Positions 53,167-62,137 of a stretch of DNA of 64,000 bases are shown here, in pieces (position 1 is the first letter of the stretch; every line of letters starts with the position of its first letter). The notes under the pieces were generated by a model. That model saw nothing but the letters and a program-made list of their open reading frames with translations, was not told the origin of the DNA and ran no database searches. The stretch comes from Selenomonadales bacterium (GTDB lineage Bacteria; Bacillota; Negativicutes; Sporomusales; UBA7701), in contig JARKPR010000088.1 of the NCBI GenBank assembly GCA_029975165.1, positions 124,001 to 188,000 on the forward strand, read 5' to 3'. The translations under genes and the position numbers were made by a program.

Positions 53167-54037
53167 CTTCCCCTCCCCATTCCCCGGCCGCCTCCGTCAC
53201 CGTAACCCAGGCGGCCGTTCTCTTCAGCGCAGCGGCGATTTTCTCCGCCCGGCGACGGTCGTCGACCAGCCCGAAGACGGTCGGGCCGCTGCCGGACATC
53301 AGGCTGGCCATCGCCCCTTGTTCCAGCATGGCCGCCTTTAGGGCGGCTATCTCGGGATGAGCCGGCACGGTGACCGTTTCCAGCACATTTCCCAGCCGCG
53401 CCGCCACCCCCTGCAGGTCGCCGCCGGCCAGGCAGGCTTTCATCCCGGCCACGTCCGGGCGGACGGCAACCCGTTCGCCGCGGTAATTGCCGTATACCCA
53501 GGCGGTGGAAACGGCGACAGGCGGTTTGGCCAGCACGACCCATACGCGGGGCAGGGCCGGCAGCGGCGCGAGCGCCTCGCCCCGCCCGGTGGCCAGTACG
53601 GTCCCGCCGCGCAGGCAAAAAGGAACGTCCGAGCCCAAGGCGGCGCCGAACTCCTCCAGTTCGGTGGGCGTAAGACTTAAACGCCACAATTCGTTCAACC
53701 CGCGCAGGATGGCGGCGGCATCGGCGCTGCCGCCGGCCAGGCCGGCCGCCAGCGGGATATTCTTTTCCAGCGCGATGCGCACGCCGCGGTCGACGCCGCA
53801 GCGGTCGCGGAGCAGGGCCGCCGCGCGGTAGGCGAGGTTGGACGGCCCGCAGTCGAGGTCGGCGATATCGGCGGTTACGCTTATGTCGGCGGCGGCCGTC
53901 AGCGTGACCTTGTCGGCCAGAGCCACCGACTGCATAACCATCGCTACCTCGTGGTAGCCGTCCGGCCGCCGGCCAAGCACGTCCAGCGCCAGGTTTATCT
54001 TGGCCCTGGCGGCCAGAACCAGTCGGTTGTCAGTCAT
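53141..54037 (-). CDS. ispE: 4-diphosphocytidyl-2-C-methyl-D-erythritol kinase
   Basis: A 298-residue GHMP kinase of the MEP isoprenoid pathway. N-terminal ARAKINLALDVLGRRPDGYHE (10-30) and the ATP loop PLAAGLAGGSADAAA (about 95-109) are typical. The C-terminal SGSGPTVFGL matches too. Position ahead of purR is as in B. subtilis. GntR overlaps its end. Confidence 0.94.
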   Translation of the reverse strand: MTDNRLVLAARAKINLALDVLGRRPDGYHEVAMVMQSVALADKVTLTAAADISVTADIADLDCGPSNLAYRAAALLRDRCGVDRGVRIALEKNIPLAAGLAGGSADAAAILRGLNELWRLSLTPTELEEFGAALGSDVPFCLRGGTVLATGRGEALAPLPALPRVWVVLAKPPVAVSTAWVYGNYRGERVAVRPDVAGMKACLAGGDLQGVAARLGNVLETVTVPAHPEIAALKAAMLEQGAMASLMSGSGPTVFGLVDDRRRAEKIAAALKRTAAWVTVTEAAGEWGGEDGPTAATD

Positions 54038-54039
54038 TA

Positions 54040-54510
54040 TTATTGCTTGATTTCTTTGAGGATTATTTCTTCCTGGCTTGTCAGGATACGGTCGATGTCG
54101 AGCAGGATCAGCAGCCGGTCATCCAGCTTGCCTACGCCGTGAATGTACTGGGCGTCGATGATGAAGGCCGGCGGCGGCGGCTCGATGCTGCCGGCGGCCA
54201 GGCGCACGACCTCGGTCACGGCGTCGACGATCACGCCCACTGTCTGCCCGTTGACCTCGACGATGATGATGCGGTTATCTTCGCTCCGCTCGGCGGCCGC
54301 CAGTTGAAAGCGTTTCCTGAGGTCGATGACCGGGATGACCCGGCCGCGCAGATTGATGATCCCTTCCATGAAGGAGGGTGTCTGCGGCAGCTTGGTGATC
54401 GGGACAAGCCGGTTGATTTCCTGCACCTTGGTTATCGGCAGACCGTATTCTTCCTTGGCGAGGCGAAAAATGACCAACTGTAGCTCTTCGCTGGCTGTGA
54501 TGTTATCCAT
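54040..54510 (-). CDS. cheW: Chemotaxis adaptor protein CheW
   Basis: A 156-residue CheW-domain protein: LVIFRLAKEEYGLPITKVQE, IINLRGRVIPVIDLRKRF and LLILLDIDRIL. It links receptors to CheA. No CheA or receptor is nearby. The stop is two bases before the ispE start. A good promoter lies at 54547-54575. It may be an orphan adaptor (motility, pili or signalling). Confidence 0.9.
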   Translation of the reverse strand: MDNITASEELQLVIFRLAKEEYGLPITKVQEINRLVPITKLPQTPSFMEGIINLRGRVIPVIDLRKRFQLAAAERSEDNRIIIVEVNGQTVGVIVDAVTEVVRLAAGSIEPPPPAFIIDAQYIHGVGKLDDRLLILLDIDRILTSQEEIILKEIKQ

Positions 54511-54546
54511 CGTGATACCCCCAGTCGTAGTGTATTTGGTAATTTT

Positions 54547-54575
54547 ATTCTACACATAAGGGTATTTGCCTGCAA
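54547..54575 (-). promoter_or_regulatory. Sigma-A promoter of cheW
   Basis: Minus strand TTGCAG (54570-54575), 17 bases, TAGAAT (54547-54552). Confidence 0.7.
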
Positions 54576-54609
54576 ATGCCAAGTTATAATTTTCCGGCGC
54601 CGTCAGCCG

Positions 54610-57267
54610 CTACAGCGAATTGGCGCTTACCACCGCCTCCGGCGAGTAGCCGGCCGAGTAGCCTGTCGCCCGCTCCGGCCGGCACTTTTCGAATGCCGCG
54701 ATCACCGCCAGCACGGCTTCGTATTTTTCGTAGAAAACCACGATCAAATCGCCGGGAAGGGCGGCTTCGAGCGCGGCCTGTACGGCCTCGTCCTCGGCCA
54801 GGATGGTCGTAATCCGGTCGGCGGCGATGCCGGCATCCAGCGCCCCCCGGCGGAGAAGCTCGGCCGTCTCGCCGGGCGCCCGCCCCCGCAGATCGCGGTC
54901 CTCCTTGATGAACAGGTAATCGAAGCCGCGCCCGGCCACCCGGCCGACATTCCTGATGACGTCGTCCCGCCGGTCGCCCGGGGCGGCGATCACCCCCACC
55001 AGCCTGGCGGCGCCGAGCCGTTTAACCGTATTCAGAAGCGCCTGGTAGCCGGCCGGGTTGTGGCCATAGTCCACGCAGACCCGGAAGTCGCCGATCTTCA
55101 TCAGGTTCAGGCGGCCGGGGTTCTGGTCGAAGCTCGACAACCCCCGGCGGATGCAGCCCAGCGGCACCTTTAGGCAATAACAGGCCGCCGCGGCGATAAC
55201 CGCGTTCTGGACATTGTGCAGGGCGATGCCCCCCAGCGTGACCGGTACGTCCTTCACCTTGACGACCGCCCGCCCCAGGCTGCCGCTCGCCGCGTATATC
55301 ATCCCGTCCTTGACGAAGAACGCCTTGCCGCCGACGCTCAGGTGCCGGCGGACGAGCAGGTTGTCGGGCTCGGTGCTGAAGTACACCACCTCGCCCTTGG
55401 CCCGGCTCCGCAGGGCGGTTACATAGGGATCGTCGGCGTTGAGCAGCGTGTAGCCCCCCGGCTTGACCACCTCGACCAGCAGCGATTTGATATATACCAG
55501 GTCCTCGATGTCTTCGATACCGTCCTGGCCGAGGTGGTCTTCGCTGACATTGGTAACGACGCTTACGTCGCAGGTGTCGAACCCCAGGCCGCTGCGCTGC
55601 ATCCCGCCCCGGGCGGTCTCCAGCACCGCCACCTCCACCGCCGGGTCGCTGAGCACCATGCGCGCGCTGGCCGGGCCGGTCGTATCCCCGGCCATGATTC
55701 GCCGGCCGCCGATATAGATGCCGTCGGTGGTCGTCATGCCGGCGCAATACCCGGCCGTCTGCCAGATCTGGCCGATCATCCGGCTCACCGTCGTCTTGCC
55801 GTTCGTGCCGGTGATGGCGATGAGCGGGATACGGCCGTTGCCGCCCCGCGGGAAAAGGTAGTCGACGATGCCGGCGGCCACGTCGCGGGCCTTGCCGGCC
55901 GTGGGATAATGGTGCATGCGGATGCCTGGCGCGGCGTTGATCTCGATTACCACACCCCCGTTGCCTCTGATAGGCCGGCCGATGTCCTCCGCCACGACGT
56001 CCACCCCGGCGACGTCGAGGCCGAGGAGGGCCGCCGCCCGCTCGGCGAGCAGCACGTTGTCGGGATGCACGGCATCGGTGACGTCCACCGCCGTGCCGCC
56101 GGTGCTCAAATTGGCGTTTTCGCGGATATAGACGACCCGGCCCGCCGCCGGCACCGCCTGCGGGGTCAGTCCCTGCCTGGCGAGCACCATCACCGCCACC
56201 GGATCGATCGCGATCTTCGTCAGCGGCCGTTCGTGGCCGTCGCCGCGCAGCGGATCACGGTTGACGAGCGCCACCAGCTCGTTGACGCTGTGGACGCCGT
56301 CGCCCAGCACATACGCGGGGATGCGTTCGGCCGCCGCCATCATCTTGCCGTTCACCACGCACAGCCGGTACTGCCGGCCGGGGATGAACTCCTCCACCAG
56401 CACCCGCTTGTCGAAAGCGGCGGCGATGGCGAATGCCCGTTCCACGGCGGCGGGGTCGGTGATATTGAGCGTCACGCCCTTGCCCTGGTTGCTGCCGACC
56501 GGCTTGACCGCCACCGGACAGCCTAGAGCTTCGGCTTCCCGCACCGCGGCGGACGCCGTTTCCACAACCATTCCGTCGGGTACGGGCACCCCGCCCCCGG
56601 CCAGGACATGTTTGGTAAGCGCCTTGTCCCCCGCCAGGTCGACGGCCAGCGCTCCCGTCCGCCCGGTGACCGTGGCCCATACCCGCTGCTGCCGGCAGCC
56701 GTAGCCCAGGATAAGCAAATCCTCGCCCGCCACCCGCGTCACCGGCACGCCGCGGCGCGCGGCCGCGGCGGCGATGGCGGCCGTGCTGGGCCCCAGGTCG
56801 CTGGCTTCGCCCGCCTGCCTGATGCGGGCGGCCGCCGCCGCCGTGTCGCCGTGGCCCCCCGCCAGCAGCGCCGCCAGCAGGCGCCCGGTTTCCTCCACCG
56901 CCGCCGTCGCCGCCGCCAGCACCCGGTATGCGACCACGACCTCGTACAGACCCGCCCGGCCGGCCTGCCGGGCCTTGCCGAAGTTCACTTCATAGCCCGC
57001 CCGGCACTGCAGCTCGAGCACGCAATGCTCGAAGACATGGGGCAAATAGGTGCCTTCCTCCAGCCGTTCGACGAACCCGCCCGGCACGCCGCGGCTGCAG
57101 CCGTGCTCGGCCAGCCCCGGCAGAGCCGCCAGCAGGCGGGGGACGAAATCTCCGAGCTCGCTTGTCGGCACCTCCTCCTCGTCCGTCAGTTCGAGCCTTA
57201 CCCGCAGCACCGGACGGTGGCTGTAAATGTTGGCCCCCGGCAGTGCCTGCATCGAAAGTATCCGCAT
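54610..57267 (-). CDS. cphA: Cyanophycin synthetase
   Basis: An 885-residue enzyme that polymerises Asp and Arg into cyanophycin. ATG at 57267 follows AGGAGGAGC. Order of parts: N-terminal domain (1-165), ATP-grasp (about 215-475, including VKPVGSNQGKGVTLNI), and a Mur-ligase-like domain (about 485-860) with P-loop ITGTNGKTT near 488-495 and the conserved VTNVSEDHLGQDG. Length and order fit CphA. cphB lies immediately upstream, so polymer can be made and degraded from one locus. This is a nitrogen/carbon store, notable in a heterotrophic Firmicute. Confidence 0.94.
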   Translation of the reverse strand: MRILSMQALPGANIYSHRPVLRVRLELTDEEEVPTSELGDFVPRLLAALPGLAEHGCSRGVPGGFVERLEEGTYLPHVFEHCVLELQCRAGYEVNFGKARQAGRAGLYEVVVAYRVLAAATAAVEETGRLLAALLAGGHGDTAAAAARIRQAGEASDLGPSTAAIAAAAARRGVPVTRVAGEDLLILGYGCRQQRVWATVTGRTGALAVDLAGDKALTKHVLAGGGVPVPDGMVVETASAAVREAEALGCPVAVKPVGSNQGKGVTLNITDPAAVERAFAIAAAFDKRVLVEEFIPGRQYRLCVVNGKMMAAAERIPAYVLGDGVHSVNELVALVNRDPLRGDGHERPLTKIAIDPVAVMVLARQGLTPQAVPAAGRVVYIRENANLSTGGTAVDVTDAVHPDNVLLAERAAALLGLDVAGVDVVAEDIGRPIRGNGGVVIEINAAPGIRMHHYPTAGKARDVAAGIVDYLFPRGGNGRIPLIAITGTNGKTTVSRMIGQIWQTAGYCAGMTTTDGIYIGGRRIMAGDTTGPASARMVLSDPAVEVAVLETARGGMQRSGLGFDTCDVSVVTNVSEDHLGQDGIEDIEDLVYIKSLLVEVVKPGGYTLLNADDPYVTALRSRAKGEVVYFSTEPDNLLVRRHLSVGGKAFFVKDGMIYAASGSLGRAVVKVKDVPVTLGGIALHNVQNAVIAAAACYCLKVPLGCIRRGLSSFDQNPGRLNLMKIGDFRVCVDYGHNPAGYQALLNTVKRLGAARLVGVIAAPGDRRDDVIRNVGRVAGRGFDYLFIKEDRDLRGRAPGETAELLRRGALDAGIAADRITTILAEDEAVQAALEAALPGDLIVVFYEKYEAVLAVIAAFEKCRPERATGYSAGYSPEAVVSANSL

Positions 57268-57341
57268 CTGCTTGCTCCTCCTAGTCGCCTTTCCCGCCGG
57301 AAGTAGTTTCCCGGCAGCCGCAAAAATGCCGCGACGCATCC

Positions 57342-58151
57342 TCATTTGCGCTCGTAAGGAACGCGCCGCTTCAGATCGTAGCCGTACCCGCCCGGCAATA
57401 TATGCAGGATGACGTTGGTCAAGGCCAACGGATCATATTGCTGGGATTCGGAGATATTCGAATGGACGACCCGTTTACCGTCGATAACCGTCACTGTCTG
57501 CGAACCGATAACCTCGAAAATCCGCTGCGGCGAAACGATCAGCGCCGTATCCTCGTCAATGCCGACGCCGAGGATATGGGGATTCTGGGCCACCGCTGCC
57601 AGCAGGCGGTTGATCCGGCCGCGCTGGGCGAAATGCTGGTCGATGACCACCTCGGCCAGCAGTCCCATGCCGTGGGCCATGCTCAGCATCGCCTTCTTGG
57701 CCGTCGCGCTCGAGCCGCCATCGACGATCATCGTGTCGCTCATCACCGATGCCCCGGCGCTCGTACCGGCGATCACCACCCCGCGCCGGAAGGCGCGGCG
57801 AATAGCAGCGTCCACCTCCGAGCCGCCGAGAATACTCGTCAGCCGGAGCTGGTCGCCGCCGGTAAAGAAAATCCCTGTGCAATTCGCCAGTTCCTCGTCC
57901 TGATGCCGGCTGTTGGCCGCCTGCCGGTCGGCTACGGCCACGATTGCCACACTGGCCGCGCCCAGTTCGCCAAAGACGGCGCGGTACTCCTCCCCCGCCT
58001 CATGGGGGTGTTCGGTAGCCGTCGTCACCAGCGCGATCCTGGCGTCGCGCCCGCCGGCCAGGGCCACGAACTTGCGCAAAATAACGCACTCGCCCTGCTT
58101 ATCTTCGTTGCCGCCGATAACCAGCAGATTGCCTGCCTGTGTTTCGCTCAT
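57342..58151 (-). CDS. cphB: Cyanophycinase
   Basis: A 269-residue serine exopeptidase that releases beta-Asp-Arg dipeptides from cyanophycin. The nucleophile Ser131 is in GTSAGAS (129-135), GIFFTGGDQLRL is at 93-104, and the ending HILPGGYGYDLKRR is family-like. No signal peptide, so it acts in the cytosol, consistent with internal polymer. About 75 bases ahead of cphA on the same strand. Confidence 0.93.
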   Translation of the reverse strand: MSETQAGNLLVIGGNEDKQGECVILRKFVALAGGRDARIALVTTATEHPHEAGEEYRAVFGELGAASVAIVAVADRQAANSRHQDEELANCTGIFFTGGDQLRLTSILGGSEVDAAIRRAFRRGVVIAGTSAGASVMSDTMIVDGGSSATAKKAMLSMAHGMGLLAEVVIDQHFAQRGRINRLLAAVAQNPHILGVGIDEDTALIVSPQRIFEVIGSQTVTVIDGKRVVHSNISESQQYDPLALTNVILHILPGGYGYDLKRRVPYERK

Positions 58152-58319
58152 CCCGCCTCGCCTAATTCCCGGCGTTTCCGGACATTCCCGGACATTCCCA
58201 CTGCTATTTTTACCCTTCGCCCCCCGCGACTATACAATTATTTCCGGAAAACATCGCCGCTGCCGCCAACATATAATGATTTAGCCAAAATTGCGTCCCG
58301 CACCATAGGAGGTGAAAAC

Positions 58320-58955
58320 ATGCGACTCCGGTTTCTTTACCCGCTCCACCGGCCGCTCGCTGCCTGGCTCGGGGAAGACGAAAGCCGGCCGATCGTCGCC
58401 GAGGTACAGAAGATGCTCGCCGGATACGGCCTGTACGCCGGCGAAGCCCACGGCCGCTACGACGCCGCCACCGCCGAGGCGGTCAGGCGGTTCCAGGAAC
58501 TGCGCGGCCTCAGTCCCACCGGCAGGCTCGACCCCGTCACCTACTGCCTGCTCCTGCCGTCCGCAGCCACCGCCGACATCACGCCCGTCCCGGCGACCGA
58601 CCGCGCCGGCGTCTTGTTGGCCCGCGCCAGCATCCTCATCACCAAATCAGTCCGCAGCCTCACCCTGCTCAACGGCAACACCCCCCTGCGGCAATACCCC
58701 ATAGCCATCGGCAAGCCGGGCACTCCCACCCCCGAAGGCAACTTCGCCATCGCCAGCAAGATCCTCAACCCCGGCGGCGTGCTCGGCAGCCGCTGGATGG
58801 GCCTCAACTTCGACGCCTATGGCATCCACGGCACAAATGCCCCGTGGAAGATCGGCCAGATGGTCTCCAACGGCTGTATCCGCATGCACAACGCCAACGT
58901 CGAGGAGGTTTTCCACCTCGTCGTCGTCGGCACGCCGGTCCTGATCAGAAATTAG
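58320..58955 (+). CDS. L,D-transpeptidase (YkuD) with peptidoglycan-binding domain
   Basis: A 211-residue protein, ATG at 58320 after AGGAGGTG. A PG_binding_1 domain covers about 25-80 (ADAATAEAVRRFQ-like DAATAEAVRRFQELRGL) and a YkuD catalytic domain about 100-211, with His170 (HGTN) and Cys186 (SNGCIRM). No signal peptide is visible, as in some spore L,D-transpeptidases. The upstream region contains CATATAAT at 58270-58277, which resembles a sporulation sigma-E -10 box. Possible role in cortex cross-linking, by inference. Confidence 0.88.
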   Translation: MRLRFLYPLHRPLAAWLGEDESRPIVAEVQKMLAGYGLYAGEAHGRYDAATAEAVRRFQELRGLSPTGRLDPVTYCLLLPSAATADITPVPATDRAGVLLARASILITKSVRSLTLLNGNTPLRQYPIAIGKPGTPTPEGNFAIASKILNPGGVLGSRWMGLNFDAYGIHGTNAPWKIGQMVSNGCIRMHNANVEEVFHLVVVGTPVLIRN

Positions 58956-59029
58956 CAGAGCGCATTGGGTATAGCGGCGCCCCAATGCCGGTAATGGCCC
59001 GTCAGCCTTCGAAACCGTGCCTTAACATA

Positions 59030-59066
59030 AAGAGGCGTCCCGCCGGATCGCCTCTTAATTATTTTT
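59030..59066 (+). terminator. Terminator after the L,D-transpeptidase gene
   Basis: Stem AAGAGGCG/CGCCTCTT with an 11-base loop followed by AATTATTTTT. Confidence 0.8.
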
Positions 59067-59168
59067 ATGCTGATTCGGGCAACGGTCGCCGGTCGAATTT
59101 CCCGCCCATGAGAAGGGACGGCCGGATATTTGTCGAAAATATGTACTATTTTTCATGCGGAGAAAATT

Positions 59169-60290
59169 ATGCAGCGAATCTGGCATTTCCTAACCGAAGC
59201 AATGGATGATCTCGAGCCCCGGTACCGGGCCCATTATCTTGCGGCCGACGCCCGCCAGACAAGCGTCGCTATTTTCGTGTGGCTGTTCCCCGCCGTTTTC
59301 TTCGCCTACGCCGACTATCTCATCTTCGGCTGGGGCCTGACCTTCGCCGCGACTGCGGCCGTACGGCTCGCCTTTTGCGGCGTCTCGCTCTACACCATTG
59401 CCGCCCTGCGGAAAGTCGCCACCGCCCGGGAATACGACCGCATCTTCCTGTGGTGGGCTGCCGCCGCCATTGTTTCCGTACTGTTCTTCAACTACAACTG
59501 GGCTTCCTTCGTCCCCCCCAACGGGGCCATCACCATCCTGGCCCTGTTCAGCGCTTACATGGTTTTTCCCAACCGGCTCGGCGTCCGCCTCATTCCGCCC
59601 CTTGTCCTTTCCGCCGGCAACCTGCTGCTGCAGCTTGTCGTGGAATCTGTAAACCCGGAATCCCTGCTCACCATGACCGTGGCGCTCATAATGGCCAATA
59701 TCCTGGGCATAATCTTCTCGACCTGGCTGCAAAACCACCGGCGCACCGAATTCAAGGCCCGCCTGGAAGAAGCCCGCGTGCGGGAAGAACTGTACCGGCT
59801 GGCGTCCATCGACGACCTCACCGGCATATTTAACCGGCGGAAGCTGATGCGGCTCGCCGCCGAGGAATTCGCGCTGTTCAAACGCGAAAGCAGCCCGCTG
59901 TCCGTCCTGATGATCGACATCGACCATTTTAAACGCTTGAACGATAACTACGGCCATGAAACAGGCGATCTCATCCTCGCCGATTTTACCGCTTACGTGG
60001 CCGCCGGCCTCACGCACAAGAACATCTGGGGCCGGCTGGGCGGCGACGAATTCGTCCTCGTGCTCCCCGGCCTCGCCGCAAAACAAGCCGGCTTCATCGC
60101 CGAGCAACTTCGCCGCGGCTGCGAAGAAAAAGCCCCGCCCCGGCAGACGGCGGGGCCGGGGTTCACCATCAGTATCGGCGTAACCGAGGCGCGGGCCAAG
60201 GACACGAGCTTCGACGGCGTGCTCACACGGGCGGACAAGGCCCTCTACCGCGCCAAACGCAACGGCCGCAACCGCACGGAAACGCTTTAG
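59169..60290 (+). CDS. Membrane GGDEF-domain diguanylate cyclase
   Basis: A 373-residue protein. ATG at 59169 follows GGAG. About five to six hydrophobic helices in residues 30-200 form a membrane sensor without a known class, followed by a GGDEF domain (about 215-373). The catalytic motif GGDEF (about 290-294) is intact and IDDLTGIFNRR and SIGVTEA match the family. It should make c-di-GMP. There is no EAL domain. Its stop overlaps the end of the convergent HipA-like gene. Confidence 0.9.
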   Translation: MQRIWHFLTEAMDDLEPRYRAHYLAADARQTSVAIFVWLFPAVFFAYADYLIFGWGLTFAATAAVRLAFCGVSLYTIAALRKVATAREYDRIFLWWAAAAIVSVLFFNYNWASFVPPNGAITILALFSAYMVFPNRLGVRLIPPLVLSAGNLLLQLVVESVNPESLLTMTVALIMANILGIIFSTWLQNHRRTEFKARLEEARVREELYRLASIDDLTGIFNRRKLMRLAAEEFALFKRESSPLSVLMIDIDHFKRLNDNYGHETGDLILADFTAYVAAGLTHKNIWGRLGGDEFVLVLPGLAAKQAGFIAEQLRRGCEEKAPPRQTAGPGFTISIGVTEARAKDTSFDGVLTRADKALYRAKRNGRNRTETL

Positions 60291-61072
60291 GAACCGTCGC
60301 CGCGCCTGGCTGGGATCACCGCCGTCAGGCAGGTCACGATTTCGGCCGCGAGGTCCCGCCTGGCGGCTAAAAATTTGACCGCCGCCTGCCGCTCGGCGGC
60401 GTGGGGCAGCCACTCCACCGGCACCTCGGCGACCAGCGCGGCGAAGAACTCCTCTGTCCACCCTTCTATCCGGGCCAGGTAAGGGGCGAAATCGGCCGGC
60501 TGCAAATAGTGGCGCAGCAGCGTCCCGTAAACCCCGTGGCTGTTTACCCGTATCCGCGGCGCCAGACGCGCCAGCGTCTCCTCCGTCCACAGGGCCCGCC
60601 GGAAAAAATGCGAATTGTCGATAGCGTAGATCCGCCAGCCCTGCGCCTCGCGACGCAGCAAAAGATTGCGCCTATTGAGCGTCCGGTCCATATTGTGGAC
60701 CAGATGGTCGAGCAGCATTACCCCCGCCATTTCCCGGCGGTTGACCGCCTTGGCGACGTTATGGCGGCACAGATACTCCGCACCGCTCAGGTATCGGCAG
60801 GCGAAATGCCGTCCCGGCGCCACGCCGCGCGCCGCCAGCCGCCGGCTTCTCCGCAGCAGCTCTTCTTCCAGCTTTATTACCTCGCTGGGCGGAAAACAAA
60901 GTTCCAGCGCCTTTCCCAGCCGGGCGCCGATGAACTCGTTGGCCAGGACTTTCGGCCCCAGCCGGTTGTTCTGCAGCTTGACCACATACACCCGGCCGTC
61001 GTCCGCCCGGAAAAGCTGGGGCGACGTCACTCCCAGCCCGGTGGCGCCCAGATGTTCGCGAGCCACAAGCAT
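60287..61072 (-). CDS. HipA-like kinase-fold protein
   Basis: A 261-residue protein resembling the stand-alone HipA-kinase family (PF20613-like). Recognisable are VYVVKLQNNRLGPKVLANEF at about 30-50 (ATP-lysine region), VMLLDHLVHNMDRTLNRRNLLL (catalytic Asp and Asn) and AIDNSHFF (Mg-binding Asp). There is no HipB partner and no fused HipA N-terminal domain, so it is unlikely to be a classic toxin. Start at 61072 after AGGGGGCC. It overlaps GGDEF stop bases convergently. Confidence 0.75.
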   Translation of the reverse strand: MLVAREHLGATGLGVTSPQLFRADDGRVYVVKLQNNRLGPKVLANEFIGARLGKALELCFPPSEVIKLEEELLRRSRRLAARGVAPGRHFACRYLSGAEYLCRHNVAKAVNRREMAGVMLLDHLVHNMDRTLNRRNLLLRREAQGWRIYAIDNSHFFRRALWTEETLARLAPRIRVNSHGVYGTLLRHYLQPADFAPYLARIEGWTEEFFAALVAEVPVEWLPHAAERQAAVKFLAARRDLAAEIVTCLTAVIPARRGDGS

Positions 61073-61138
61073 AAAAAGGCCCCCTTCCTCGGACGCTACA
61101 GTATATGCGCCGCCGCCGCCGAAGTACGGGGCGAAATG

Positions 61139-61167
61139 AAAAATCCCGGACGTTGTCCGGGATTTTC
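61139..61167 (-). terminator. Terminator after the ClpP-fold protease gene
   Basis: Stem AAAATCCCGGAC/GTCCGGGATTTT with a 3-base loop. It also precedes the HipA-like gene. Confidence 0.8.
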
Positions 61168-61173
61168 GTCTTC

Positions 61174-62004
61174 TCACTGTTTTTTGAATGTATCCCGTCC
61201 GTAGGGCACGGGAATATACTGGACCGACGGCCGCCGCTGGGCCGGCTGGGGGTATAGGTCCATCAGGTCGTAGACCTCGCCCGGCAGATCGGGGACGACC
61301 GGCAGTCCCATCTCCTTGAGCCGGTCGCAGGTGATGGGGAAGTCGTGGGTCCAGCGCCCCTCGCTCAGCGTACGGGCCAGGGTTTGGGCAGCCTCGGGCG
61401 GCATTTTGTCGGCCAGCAGGCGGGTCAGGAAATCCTCCACCTGGCGCATCGCCTTGGCGGCCATATCGGCCAGAATCAGCGTATTGTCGTCCACCCTGTT
61501 GATGTTTTTCTGCGCGACCGCCTTGAGGATCGACGCCGCCGGATATTGGCCCAGCTGCGGGTCGACCGGGCCGAGGACCGCGTTGCAATCCATCACGATT
61601 TCGTCGGCGGCCAGGGCGATCATCGTCCCTCCGCTCATGGCATAGTGGGGAACGAACACCGTCACCTTGGCCTTATGGCGCATCAAGGCGTGGGCGATCT
61701 GTTCCGATGCCAGCACCAGGCCGCCGGGGGTATGCAGGACGATATCGAGCGGCATGTCCGCAGGGGTGAGGTAGATCGCCCTAAGCACCTGCTCCGAATC
61801 CTCGATATTTATATAGCGGCTTATCGGCAGACCAAGGAAACTGATGGCTTCCTGGCGGTGGATGAGCGTGATGAGCCTGGAGTGGCGGCGTTCCTCAAGC
61901 AACCGGATCATCTTGAGGCGGGCTCGTCCGATCGCCCGCTGCTGCACCATCGGCCACAGCGAAAACATAACGATCAAAATCCAGAAAAATTGGGTAAAAT
62001 CCAT
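61174..62004 (-). CDS. SDH-family ClpP-fold membrane serine protease
   Basis: A 276-residue protein with an N-terminal membrane helix (about 4-21), then a ClpP/SppA-like domain (SDH_sah, PF01972 type). The nucleophile Ser124 is in YAMSGGTMIA, and PLDIVLHTPGGLVLASEQIA is the oxyanion region. The Lys/His partner can only be guessed. Function: cleaves membrane or exported proteins. Start ATG follows GGAGGCG. Confidence 0.85.
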   Translation of the reverse strand: MDFTQFFWILIVMFSLWPMVQQRAIGRARLKMIRLLEERRHSRLITLIHRQEAISFLGLPISRYINIEDSEQVLRAIYLTPADMPLDIVLHTPGGLVLASEQIAHALMRHKAKVTVFVPHYAMSGGTMIALAADEIVMDCNAVLGPVDPQLGQYPAASILKAVAQKNINRVDDNTLILADMAAKAMRQVEDFLTRLLADKMPPEAAQTLARTLSEGRWTHDFPITCDRLKEMGLPVVPDLPGEVYDLMDLYPQPAQRRPSVQYIPVPYGRDTFKKQ

Positions 62005-62096
62005 CCCTATCGCCTCCTTGGCCTGTTTTATATATTTCTTCCCCGGCGCAGGGCGGATTTCCTCCTTTTAGCTTTTGCGGACCCTCAGCCCGCCAA

Positions 62097-62130
62097 GGAA
62101 AAATAAAAGACCACGGCGATAACCGTGGTC
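62097..62130 (-). terminator. Terminator after the SPOCS operon
   Basis: Stem GACCACGG/CCGTGGTC with a 6-base loop, followed on the minus strand by TTTTATTTTT. Confidence 0.8.
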
Positions 62131-62137
62131 CGTTCGC

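Noticed and set aside
60287-61072. HipAB toxin-antitoxin module
   Set aside because: No antitoxin HipB gene is adjacent and the protein lacks the HipA N-terminal domain.
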